Source of the DNA: Streptococcus halotolerans
GTDB lineage: Bacteria; Bacillota; Bacilli; Lactobacillales; Streptococcaceae
Assembly: GCF_001598035.1 (NCBI RefSeq)
Contig: NZ_CP014835.1
Location: 682,001-746,000 of the forward strand
Length of the DNA: 64,000 nucleotides
Reading direction: 5' to 3'
This document shows, piece by piece, positions 55,716-63,590 of this stretch. The notes under the pieces are model-generated. The model made no database searches, was not told the DNA's origin, and worked only from the letters and a program-made list of their open reading frames with translations. The translations under genes and the position numbers were made by a program. The number at the start of each line of letters is the position of its first letter. The stretch's first letter is position 1.

Positions 55716-56336
55716 CTAATGACGATTTTTTAGTTTAACATAAGTCTTTCCATATGCCATTGTTATTAGAATATATAGCAGAACGATTAAGGGTGTTCTC
55801 AATAAGGCGAAAGGAGTTTCGAAAAGAAAATGACCCCAGAACAACCAACCTGAAAGTTCCCATAAACCAGGGGTGAGATACCATGATTTAGGATCAAAAA
55901 GAGAATAATAACTTCCATTTTGAACGTTTTGCATTAGCACCAAACTCAACATTGCAAATAAAACAAATAGAAATAACAGATGATGCAGCAATCTCTTCCT
56001 CATGTCAGAAATAGAGATGGCATCTGAAAAAATCTCAGTTGATACATTGGGGGATTTCTGACGGAAATATTGTTCACCCGACCATAACGAACCACCAACA
56101 TGCTCCCAACCATAGTCATTGAAGAGTTGTTTATACTCATGATAGTCTTCATTTTTCTTAAAAGACCTAAAATCAATTTTGACAATTGGAAGACGTCCCG
56201 TTTGAGATCGTCTGAAGCGATAAATAGGAAAATAGGCACTTGTACCTTCAAAAACATAACCCTTGTCTTGAATAGTATTAATCCAGACTTCTTCTTTGTC
56301 AATATCACCAAAAAATAATTTGAATTTCCGCATCAC
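55716..56336 (-). CDS. DUF2812 membrane protein
   Basis: 206 residues. The N-terminal soluble part (about 1-110) carries the DUF2812 pattern FKLFFGDIDKEEVWINTIQ and GWEHVGGSLWSGEQYF; three hydrophobic segments follow (about 118-136, 158-172 and 180-196). DUF2812 genes are typically paired with PadR repressors, as here, and some respond to cell-envelope stress; the biochemical role is unknown. It overlaps the padR stop by 4 nt. Confidence 0.85.
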   Translation of the reverse strand: MMRKFKLFFGDIDKEEVWINTIQDKGYVFEGTSAYFPIYRFRRSQTGRLPIVKIDFRSFKKNEDYHEYKQLFNDYGWEHVGGSLWSGEQYFRQKSPNVSTEIFSDAISISDMRKRLLHHLLFLFVLFAMLSLVLMQNVQNGSYYSLFDPKSWYLTPGLWELSGWLFWGHFLFETPFALLRTPLIVLLYILITMAYGKTYVKLKNRH

Positions 56337-56656
56337 TCTTCTCCCTTACAATCCATTTTTTTAGCAACCCATAACAGTTTTTCTAATCTATTCATTTCAG
56401 AAGATAAGATTTCTCTACCTTTAGCTGTTGTCTGATACACTTTTCTGCGTTTGTCATCACTAGGAACAGATGCAATCCACTTTTGTTTTAAAAGATTTTC
56501 AATGGCCCCATACATGGTTCCTGCAGCAATTTTCACATCACCTTGACTCATCTCATATACTTTTTCCATGATTAAATAACCGTGCCCTGGTTCTAATAAA
56601 GCCAACAAAATATAATATGTTGTCTCCGTCAAAGGCAATTCTTTCAAACGTTTCAC
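56333..56656 (-). CDS. PadR-family transcriptional repressor (GTG start)
   Basis: 107 residues with the PadR winged helix: LTETTYYILLALLEPGHGYLIMEKV, KIAAGTMYGAIENLLKQKWI and RRKVYQTTAKGREIL. GTG at 56656 is the start: GGAGG lies 9 nt upstream, and the residues encoded further up (to 56728) would run through the promoter. It probably represses itself and the DUF2812 gene through the TACAGT repeats in its promoter; the inducing ligand is unknown. Confidence 0.88.
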   Translation of the reverse strand: MKRLKELPLTETTYYILLALLEPGHGYLIMEKVYEMSQGDVKIAAGTMYGAIENLLKQKWIASVPSDDKRRKVYQTTAKGREILSSEMNRLEKLLWVAKKMDCKGEE

Positions 56657-56680
56657 GACCTTTTTCCTCCAAAACGTGAT

Positions 56681-56742
56681 TATACAGTCAAACTTTATAA
56701 CATCATTATATACAGTTAAACTATACATGTCAACTGTATAGT
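56681..56742 (-). promoter_or_regulatory. Consensus promoter with PadR operator repeats
   Basis: Minus strand TTGACA (56728-56733), 17-bp spacer, TATAAT (56705-56710), a perfect consensus promoter. Overlaid are three copies of one motif: TATACAGTCAAAC (56681-56693) and TATACAGTTAAAC (56709-56721) direct, and its inverse GTCAACTGTATA (56729-56740). The copies cover the -10, spacer and -35, as expected of a repressor operator. Confidence 0.75.
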
Positions 56743-56772
56743 AAAAAGATCAGGACATTAACCTAATCTTTT
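56743..56772 (-). terminator. dnaD terminator
   Basis: Minus strand AAAAGAT.AGG-ttaatgt-CCT.ATCTTTTT right after the dnaD stop and directly before the padR promoter. Confidence 0.7.
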
Positions 56773-56781
56773 GATTTACTA

Positions 56782-57459
56782 TTAAGTCTCATTCCCCCAT
56801 ATATTCATGGCATTAAGGAAATCATCTGACACAGTGACTTTGTTGGGGTCTGCTTCTTCACGCTGGCGCCGTCTTTCTTCTACTTGACGGACGGTCGTGA
56901 TGCCATCTCGTTTCCAATTGCGCAGAATGGCATTGATATAATTCCAGCTGGTCTTGTTATTGAAAACAGCCTCACGGAGAGCTTGCCGAACCAGATCTGG
57001 ATCAACGTCATCTTCTTTAACTGTCTTAGTTAAATCTTCTAACTCAAAGGGGCTCAACAATCTACCCAATTCGTTTTCAAAATCTTGAACCAACTCCTTA
57101 AAGGCATTTCCTGATGTTTTGGGAGTTTCATTTTTGACATCCAGCAGTTCATCTAATTTAACCAAAGCTGGCGTGGTATCAAAAATCATCTCAATTTCAC
57201 CATCAAGTTCAATCGTCTTCATATCCAACAGATCTTGATCAGTCAAACGCGAGATAATGCGATTGACATCTGTGACTGTTTTACCAATACTTTCGGAAAT
57301 TTCACTAGAAGCCATTTCTTCCTTGTGGCTAGTATTTTGAAAATAAAAGAATTGCCAAACCAAAAAATCTTCAGCTGACTCAAAAATCTTGTGATAATGA
57401 AATAATAAAGCAGCAGGTAAGACTAAATGTCCCTGCTTCATGGCTTGGGTATAGGTCAT
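56782..57459 (-). CDS. dnaD: DnaD, primosome initiation protein
   Basis: 225 residues. The N-terminal winged helix (about 1-95) has SSEISESIGKTVTDVNRIISRL, and the C-terminal DnaB2/DnaD domain (about 125-195) carries the YxxxIL-type motif SWNYINAILRNWK. DnaD acts with DnaB and DnaI in loading replicative helicase. ATG at 57459 follows AGAGG by 6 nt. It begins 9 nt after the metA stop and is probably co-transcribed. Confidence 0.92.
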   Translation of the reverse strand: MTYTQAMKQGHLVLPAALLFHYHKIFESAEDFLVWQFFYFQNTSHKEEMASSEISESIGKTVTDVNRIISRLTDQDLLDMKTIELDGEIEMIFDTTPALVKLDELLDVKNETPKTSGNAFKELVQDFENELGRLLSPFELEDLTKTVKEDDVDPDLVRQALREAVFNNKTSWNYINAILRNWKRDGITTVRQVEERRRQREEADPNKVTVSDDFLNAMNIWGNET

Positions 57460-57468
57460 CAAAATCCT

Positions 57469-58395
57469 CTAATTATATTTTTTTAAATCTTCCAAATGGT
57501 AGGGTGTTTCTTGGTAAACTGCATAGTTAATCCAATTACTGAAAAAGGTTGCTGCTGCCAAACTCCAGCGCATTTGAATTCCGTCTTCTGGCTGATCATT
57601 TTGATAATAAGATACAGGAAGTTTGGGATTCTTGCCGGCTTTTTGGTCTCTCAAATACTCATTTTGCAAGGTATCACGATCATACTCTAAATGGCCAAAG
57701 CTATAAACTTCTCGCAAATCATCAGAGGCCAGTATCGATAAGCCTACTTCCTGTCCTTTGGCTAAAACTGTTAACCTTGTTTTTTCTTTAACATCTTTTT
57801 CTAGAATGCCAGTATAACGAGAATGGGGTGCCTTGAAGGTATCATCAAAGCCACGGAACAAGAGATTGGTGGGATCTTCAACCTTCTGATCATAAACACC
57901 TGACAACTTCTCTTTTAGCGATATCTTATTAATGCCATAGCGATGATAAAGCGAAGCTTGCGCTCCCCAACAAAGGTGCAGGGTTGAATAGACATGAACC
58001 TTTGACCAGTCAAAGATGCCAATCAACTCTTGCCAATAATCAACCTCTTCAAAAGGGATGGTTTCAACTGGAGCACCTGTGATAATCATGCCATCATAAT
58101 AGCGATGTTGAATATCCTCAAAAGTCTTGTAAAACATTTCTAAATACTGAACTTCTGTATTTTTTGACTTGTGACTTTCCATGTAAAGAAAGTCCACATT
58201 GATTTGCAAAGGTGTATTTGCCAGTAATCGCAAGAGTTGTACCTCTGTCGCTTCTTTGGTCGGCATGAGGTTCACAATCAACATTTCCAATGGACGAATA
58301 TTTTGATGCCTAGCACGTTCACTATCCATGATAAAAACATTTTCTGAACGTAATAGGCTTAAAGTGGGTAATTGAGTGTCTAATTTTATTGGCAT
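57469..58395 (-). CDS. metA: MetA, homoserine O-acyltransferase (predicted acetyl-CoA type)
   Basis: Activates homoserine for methionine synthesis. 308 residues: [16 protein letters not shown] (about 108-123), nucleophile Cys in [12 protein letters not shown] (about 140-151), catalytic His/Glu near [11 protein letters not shown]. The residue after TGAPV is Glu, where E. coli MetA has Gly; Glu at this site has been shown to specify acetyl-CoA, so the product should be O-acetylhomoserine despite the usual succinyltransferase annotation. RBS GGGAG lies before the ATG. It has its own promoter. Confidence 0.93.
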   Translation of the reverse strand: MPIKLDTQLPTLSLLRSENVFIMDSERARHQNIRPLEMLIVNLMPTKEATEVQLLRLLANTPLQINVDFLYMESHKSKNTEVQYLEMFYKTFEDIQHRYYDGMIITGAPVETIPFEEVDYWQELIGIFDWSKVHVYSTLHLCWGAQASLYHRYGINKISLKEKLSGVYDQKVEDPTNLLFRGFDDTFKAPHSRYTGILEKDVKEKTRLTVLAKGQEVGLSILASDDLREVYSFGHLEYDRDTLQNEYLRDQKAGKNPKLPVSYYQNDQPEDGIQMRWSLAAATFFSNWINYAVYQETPYHLEDLKKYN

Positions 58396-58428
58396 AAAAA
58401 CTCCCTTTTCTACCTAGTGATTGATACT

Positions 58429-58457
58429 ATTATAGCCAAGGGAGTTATAGGTTTCAA
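58429..58457 (-). promoter_or_regulatory. metA-dnaD promoter
   Basis: Minus strand TTGAAA, 17-bp spacer, TATAAT. A palindrome (58476-58500) sits 18 bp upstream of the -35. Confidence 0.8.
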
Positions 58458-58475
58458 ATTTGGAAAAACTAGCTT

Positions 58476-58500
58476 TAGATATAGTTTTTATCTATATCTA
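58476..58500. promoter_or_regulatory. 9-bp perfect palindrome between apt and metA
   Basis: TAGATATAG-tttttat-CTATATCTA starts at the apt stop and ends 18 bp before the metA -35. It contains ATAG...CTAT half-sites similar to MetR/MtaR-type LysR operators of streptococcal methionine genes, and lacks a following T run. It could be the apt terminator or the metA operator. Confidence 0.45.
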
Positions 58501-59019
58501 TTATCCTGGGAAATTCATCAGTACTTTAGTATCGTAATCGCCGATTGTCTCGCGGCCATTAAGTCCATCAAGTTCAATCATGAACGCACAACCAGCAACG
58601 ATACCACCAAGTTTTTCAATCAACTCTATGGTTGCTTTAACAGTACCACCCGTTGCCAAAAGATCATCAACAATAAGGACACGTTGTCCTGGTTTAATCG
58701 CATCAGCATGCATAGTCAGTGTATCTACGCCATACTCTTTTTCATAGTCGGCTGAGATCACCTCACGAGGTAGTTTTCCAGGTTTACGAACGGGTGCGAA
58801 ACCGATACCAAGTTCAACCGCGACCGGACAACCAATAATGAAACCACGCGCTTCAGGGCCAACAATCATGTCGATGTCATGATCACAAGCATACTGCGCA
58901 ATTTCACGGACAGCGTAGCTATATGCTTTTCCATCCGCCATCAAAGGTGAAATATCACGGAAAGTGATGCCTTCTTGTGGGTAGTTCTCGATTGAAGCGA
59001 TGTATTTTGTTAAATCCAT
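58501..59019 (-). CDS. apt: Adenine phosphoribosyltransferase
   Basis: Salvages adenine to AMP. 172 residues, full length, with the PRPP-binding motif [13 protein letters not shown] (about 117-129), [10 protein letters not shown] (about 58-67) and the [11 protein letters not shown] hood loop. The ATG at 59019 is fixed by homology, but it has no Shine-Dalgarno within 15 nt. The only one, GGGAGG, lies 43 nt upstream in front of an 11-codon ORF that stops 4 nt before the apt ATG, so apt may be translated by coupling. Confidence 0.95.
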   Translation of the reverse strand: MDLTKYIASIENYPQEGITFRDISPLMADGKAYSYAVREIAQYACDHDIDMIVGPEARGFIIGCPVAVELGIGFAPVRKPGKLPREVISADYEKEYGVDTLTMHADAIKPGQRVLIVDDLLATGGTVKATIELIEKLGGIVAGCAFMIELDGLNGRETIGDYDTKVLMNFPG

Positions 59020-59023
59020 AGTA

Positions 59024-59059
59024 TTACTGCGATCTATTATTATTCCAATAAAATCGCAT
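59024..59059 (-). CDS. Short upstream ORF coupled to apt (11 codons)
   Basis: ATG CGA TTT TAT TGG ... CAG TAA encodes [17 protein letters not shown] lies 2 nt before its ATG, close but strong. The stop TAA is followed by TACT and the apt ATG in another frame, a spacing that permits re-initiation. Whether the peptide matters or only the act of translation is unknown. Confidence 0.45.
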   Translation of the reverse strand: MRFYWNNNRSQ

Positions 59060-59110
59060 ATCCTCCCTATTCTTGTTCTTGAGTGTTCTCAAAAAAATTT
59101 TTTACACATT

Positions 59111-59139
59111 ATTATATCACTATTTTCCATAAGTTGGAA
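59111..59139 (-). promoter_or_regulatory. apt promoter
   Basis: Minus strand TTCCAA, 17-bp spacer, TATAAT with TGn extension; gives a 5' UTR of about 85 nt containing the short ORF and a small hairpin TTGAG-aaca-CTCAA. Confidence 0.65.
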
Positions 59140-59481
59140 AGCTCAAATGACAGAAAGCTTATGAAATGACTTTTTGCCATTTAGCAACTCAGCACGTTTT
59201 TGGCTAACCCTTACAAAAAGTCCTGCGCAAAGACTGTTGCATCAATGCATCGTCAAAAGCTTACAGTAGTAGGCTTGCTTTGCCGTTGTACATTAGAATA
59301 CCCATCAGGTTTAGAGCTACGTTCTTCTATTTTGTCATAATGAACCAAACAAAGATAGACCAAATAATTAAAAGCAGCTAGGCTTCACATAACGATTTTT
59401 CCAACCAAGACAGACGACTAGCAATCTGTCCCAAGGCCTGCTAGCACAGCTGGCTTACCACTTAATCCTAGCGCCACAGTC
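59140..59481. other. Gene-free interval between apt and the recJ operon
   Basis: 342 bp on the downstream side of the recJ operon. I see no ORF with an RBS and no clear terminator. Confidence 0.4.
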
Positions 59482-59838
59482 TTACAGGTTTTCGCCTACT
59501 GCGATGAGCAAAGAGCCATCCTCAAGCAAACCTGACTTTTGTAGACTATTTGCTCCAAAGTCGTCGCTAAGATAAGGCAACTCATAAATGTTCAATTGTC
59601 CCATCTGATCAAGCATCGAAATAGACTCAATCGTTCTTCCCAAAACTGCCTGTTCAAGAAGGTAACCTTGATCTGGAAATTCTCTTCGTTCTTGCCAGAA
59701 TTCCGCTTTAAAATGGAGCTGTAAAGCAGCCAGTCGGTCATCTGTTTGCTTCAACAATTTTATATGAAGCAAATAAAAGGCATTAATCGTTACAATATCA
59801 TCAGATAAGTGGAGATTTATTCTAGCTAAATGTGTCAT
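59482..59838 (-). CDS. Conserved hypothetical protein downstream of recJ (118 aa)
   Basis: The product starts MTHLARINLHLSDDIVTINAF and has two regions: a strand/helix part with HIKLLKQTDDRLAALQLHFKAEFW, and a C-terminal part with GRTIESISMLDQMGQLNIYELP. No signal, membrane segment or known domain is recognised. ATG at 59838 lies 3 nt after the recJ stop with GCGGG upstream, so it is translated with recJ. Function unknown. Confidence 0.7.
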   Translation of the reverse strand: MTHLARINLHLSDDIVTINAFYLLHIKLLKQTDDRLAALQLHFKAEFWQERREFPDQGYLLEQAVLGRTIESISMLDQMGQLNIYELPYLSDDFGANSLQKSGLLEDGSLLIAVGENL

Positions 59839-59841
59839 CAA

Positions 59842-62043
59842 TTATCCCGCTAACCAATCATAGATTTCTTTTGGCGTTCCTAGAGCCATGAGTTCCTGGT
59901 ATTTAACAGTTCTTTTCAATTCTTGATATATCTGGCTACTCTCAATCTCTTTTTTTTCAGCTCCCTTATTAACAGTCATGATCCCATCTTTGATGCTAAC
60001 AAAACCTAATTCTTCAAAAATTTGAATCATCTTGACCAAGAGATAATCTTCAATCTTGAGGTATTGACTAAGTTCTTTTAACTTAAAGCGAATGTCGAAT
60101 TCTGGAAATTGGTAGATCGTCTTATATAATTTTGCAAACTGCTGACGTGTGCCAAACCCTGACAAGTAATAAGGTGTTTTGATCCTATTTTTAAAATAAA
60201 TCACTTCTAACGCGTTAGCAGCGAACCAGCTTTTTAGAGCTTCAGGATTTTCAGGCAAATCCACTAAAACTGCTGACTGACTATGAACTAAATCAGATGT
60301 TAGAGCTGGCACATCAAAAGGCAGGTGAGCATTCTTAGCCCGAATATCAAAAAGTTGAACTCCTTCAACACGAGCATCTACTAACATGAGTTGCAAGGTC
60401 GTTTGGCCATTCCAGACATTTACAGAAAGGGTCACAGCTAACTCTAATGGCTGAGCTTGCTGAAACTCTTGTGCCATGGCTCCCTGATTAAAAGCGACCA
60501 CATCAAATGTCGCACCATCTTGGCTAACTTTTAGTTTCAAGTGGGCATTATTTTGCCCCATGGTTCTCGCTTGAAGAATCTTAAAATCCTTGAGCCAGAA
60601 AACAGGTTTTTTATGGTCCATACCAAAAGGCGCCAGACGCTCCAAACTCTTGAGTGACGCTAAGCTTAAATCTGGCAAGGATAGGGTTTCGTCCAGTATC
60701 AATGTATTTTTGACACTGGTATCAATCTGCTTATCTTCAACATACTGACAAAGAATAGCAGACAAGGTTTCTAGATTTTCAACTGGCAAAGTCATCCCTG
60801 CTGCACCAGCATGACCTCCGAATGCTGTAAATATCTCACGGTGAGGATCTAAAGCATCAAAAATGTTTAACACGTCAAGAGAGCGGGCTGATCCTTTAGC
60901 AAGTCCACTTTCAATAGTGAGAACAATGACCGTTTGAGAGATATTTTCCAAGATTCGCCCGGCAACAATTCCTAGGACACCTGGATGCCAGTCTTCTTTT
61001 GCTAACACTTGGACTGGTTTCGTCAAATCAACCATGGTCATGGCTTCATCATAAATGGTCTGCACCAGTTCTTTACGCTCTTCATTTTTGGCTTTAATCT
61101 CTAAGGCGATGGCTTGCGCTTCTTCATCATCAAAACCTGTTAAGAGTTCGACGGCTGGATTAGGATCATCCAAACGTCCTAGAGCATTCAGTTGGGGTGC
61201 AATGGTGAAGCCAACAGTCTCTTCATTGATGGTTTCTGGGGCAACATCTGACAGTTGCAAGAGTTCTTGTAGACCAATACGTTCCGTTTGTTTGAGCATT
61301 TCAAGACCGACCTTAACCATAATACGATTTTCGTCGGTGAGACTAACCATATCAGCAATGGTCCCAATAGCCACCAAATCCAGAAAGTCACTAGGGATAG
61401 CTTCTAAAAGTGCACAGGATAATTTAAAAGCAACACCCACGCCTGCCAAATGCTTGAAAGGATAGTTTGACTCTGGATGTTCTGGATGAACAATGGCAAA
61501 AGCATCTGGCAAATCAACTGGCAAGCTATGATGGTCTGTCACAATCACGTCAACCCCATGCTCTTGCGCATAGGCAATAGCCTCATGGCCAGCAACACCA
61601 TTATCCACTGTCACAATCAGCGAAATATCTTGTTGCTCAATATAATACTTGTAGACACTTAGGTTGGGACCATACCCATCAGTGAAACGGTTAGGCAAAT
61701 AGACCTGAACTTCAGCTCCCATCATCTCCAAGGCTTCCTTGACAACACTAGCACTGGTCATACCATCGGCATCATAATCACCGTAAACCAAAATGTGTTC
61801 ATCATTTTCAATAGCCTGACGAATCCGATTGACGGATTTTTCCATATCGTGTAATAAAAAGGGATCGTGAAGTTTAGCTAAATCCGCATTGATAAAGTCA
61901 TCCAATGCCTCTTCTGTGGTAATCCCGCGATCTACTAAAAGCTTGGCGGCGATAGCATCCAATCCTCTTTTTTTAGCTAATTTCAAAAAGCTGTCATCTA
62001 CTTCGTTAGCTTCTATTTTCCAATTGTATTTGGACCTTATCAT
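59842..62043 (-). CDS. recJ: RecJ, single-strand-specific 5'-3' exonuclease
   Basis: Degrades 5' single strands in recombinational and mismatch repair. 733 residues: DHH domain with VYGDYDADGMTSA (about 81-93), VTVDNGVAGHEA, TDHHSLP (about 167-173); DHHA1 region with FGGHAGAAGMTLP (about 408-420); OB fold and a C-terminal Firmicute extension (about 560-733). Full length. An extended -10 (TGATATACT) overlaps the T tract of the terminator at 62094-62123. The RBS is weak. Confidence 0.94.
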   Translation of the reverse strand: MIRSKYNWKIEANEVDDSFLKLAKKRGLDAIAAKLLVDRGITTEEALDDFINADLAKLHDPFLLHDMEKSVNRIRQAIENDEHILVYGDYDADGMTSASVVKEALEMMGAEVQVYLPNRFTDGYGPNLSVYKYYIEQQDISLIVTVDNGVAGHEAIAYAQEHGVDVIVTDHHSLPVDLPDAFAIVHPEHPESNYPFKHLAGVGVAFKLSCALLEAIPSDFLDLVAIGTIADMVSLTDENRIMVKVGLEMLKQTERIGLQELLQLSDVAPETINEETVGFTIAPQLNALGRLDDPNPAVELLTGFDDEEAQAIALEIKAKNEERKELVQTIYDEAMTMVDLTKPVQVLAKEDWHPGVLGIVAGRILENISQTVIVLTIESGLAKGSARSLDVLNIFDALDPHREIFTAFGGHAGAAGMTLPVENLETLSAILCQYVEDKQIDTSVKNTLILDETLSLPDLSLASLKSLERLAPFGMDHKKPVFWLKDFKILQARTMGQNNAHLKLKVSQDGATFDVVAFNQGAMAQEFQQAQPLELAVTLSVNVWNGQTTLQLMLVDARVEGVQLFDIRAKNAHLPFDVPALTSDLVHSQSAVLVDLPENPEALKSWFAANALEVIYFKNRIKTPYYLSGFGTRQQFAKLYKTIYQFPEFDIRFKLKELSQYLKIEDYLLVKMIQIFEELGFVSIKDGIMTVNKGAEKKEIESSQIYQELKRTVKYQELMALGTPKEIYDWLAG

Positions 62044-62093
62044 GTCTCTTTTTTACTCTTTTCTATTCCGAAATCAATCTTTACCAGTATATC

Positions 62094-62123
62094 AAAAAAA
62101 GGCCTAAGAATCACCCTTAGACC
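62094..62123 (-). terminator. Terminator upstream of recJ
   Basis: Minus strand GGTCTAAG-ggtgatt-CTTAGGCC followed by T7. It would end transcripts from the aldo/keto reductase region; the recJ -10 starts inside its T tract. Confidence 0.8.
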
Positions 62124-62468
62124 ATGAGTTACCACGGCATACGCCTGAAGAAAAGGTATATCACTTCTTTTTAGAGACATCTGTGTTTTCAAAAACATTT
62201 CCTAGCAGTTGCACAATGACAGGAGTGATGCCTCATTTTCAGAACATTATATAGTCAAATGGATCAACTTTGAGACAAAGAACTGAGATGCGGGTAGCAC
62301 TTGAGTAGGGCAAGGCGAAAGCGGTGACATCTCAACCTTAATTCAAAAGACTATAAACCGTTTTCTAATTCAAAAATAGCTTTTAAAATGAAAAACTGTT
62401 TTTCTGAAAACGAGAGCTTCTTCAGACATTTGACGTGCATGAGTTACTGACAGATTAAGCGTTTGTTT
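62124..62468. other. Gene-free interval carrying the second MITE-like copy
   Basis: 345 bp between recJ and the aldo/keto reductase remnant; only the 106-bp repeat at 62250-62355 is recognisable. Confidence 0.6.
62250..62355 (-). mobile_element. 106-bp MITE-like repeat, copy 2
   Basis: Inverted relative to copy 1 (48813-48918) and of identical length. It starts TATAGTCAAATGGATCAA and ends TTAATTCAAAAGACTATA on the plus strand, the same TIRs next to TA. Internally it shares CTTTGAGACAAAGAACTGAG and GGCAAGGCGAAAGC with small differences. No ORF. Confidence 0.75.
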
Positions 62469-63466
62469 TTAGTAGTCCCCACGAATATAATCATGAACGT
62501 CTTTCCAGTAAAAATCACTCAGTTTTGCCAACTCTGCATCTGAAAAATCTTTAACAGATGCCGCAGCGATGTTACTGGCTACTTGCTCTGGATTTTTAAA
62601 GCCTGGAATGACCGTTGAAATACCTTCTTGCTGCAAGAGCCATTTAAGAGAAGTTTGCGCCAAGCTGTTACGATCTTGCGCAATCCAACGTACCTGTTCA
62701 ACCAAATCAATGGCTTTTTCAAATGGTAGACCGCCAAAAGTTTCACCGACGTTAAACGCTTTTCCATCTTTGTTAAAATGACGGTGATCATTTTCAGGAA
62801 ATACTGTCTCTTTACTGTATTTTCCTGACAACAGTCCACTTGCTAATGGGACACGCGCTAAAACGCCAACGTCTTGTTTTTTTTGCTTGTGAAATCATTT
62901 GACTAACTGGTTTTTGACGTAATAGGTTAACAATAACTTGCAAGCTACTAGCATCAGAGTGGTCTAAAACAAATTTGCCTTGTGCATCTGTCTCCACCGA
63001 AACGCCATAGTAACGGATAAGTCCTTCTTGTTTTAATTGCTCCAGAACGCTAAAGATAGACAGGTCAGATAGACAGGTCCTCAAGAACTTCTGTTGAGGG
63101 GCAATGAATTTGGTACAAATCAAGACTTGATACGCCAAGGTTTTGCAAACTATTTTCACAGTAAGCACGTACCTTATCATAAGTGTAGTTATCTAGGTTG
63201 GCAAAATCGTCTTTACGACCGAACTTAGTTGCTACAAAAATACGCTCGCTGCGTTCTTTAAGCAATTGCCCAAGTAAACGTTCGCTACGACCACTACCGT
63301 AGACATCTGCTGTATCAAAAAAATTGACACCTTGGTCTACTGCAGAATGCAGGCTTTCTAGCGCTAGTTCCTCAGACGTGTCACCCCAATCACCGCCAAT
63401 AGCCCAAGTCCCTAAACTAACTTCACTGATTTCCATATCAGTCTTTCCTAAACGATTGTATTTCAT
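62469..63466 (-). pseudogene. Aldo/keto reductase gene with two frameshifts
   Basis: Three overlapping frames make one AKR: frame 1 (63466 to about 63065) gives MKYNRLGKTDMEISEVSLGT, the catalytic Asp/Tyr region FFDTADVYGSGRSE and TKFGRK; frame 2 (to about 62880) gives SVLEQLKQEGLIRYYGVSVE; frame 3 (to 62469) gives ASGLLSGKYSKETV, TSLKWLLQQ and VIPGF. The first shift is an exact 13-bp tandem duplication (63054-63066 = 63067-63079). The second is a run of 8 T (62877-62884) where 7 restores the frame. RBS AAAGGAG is intact. Only a truncated product is expected. Confidence 0.9.
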
Positions 63467-63590
63467 AAAGGTCTCCTTTTAACAATGATTATGCTACATC
63501 ATAACTGATTTTCGTTGGTTTCTCCCAATAATCCTAAACACAACCTTCTTTACCCTGTAGCTCTATACCTAAAATCATAATCGAGGAATT

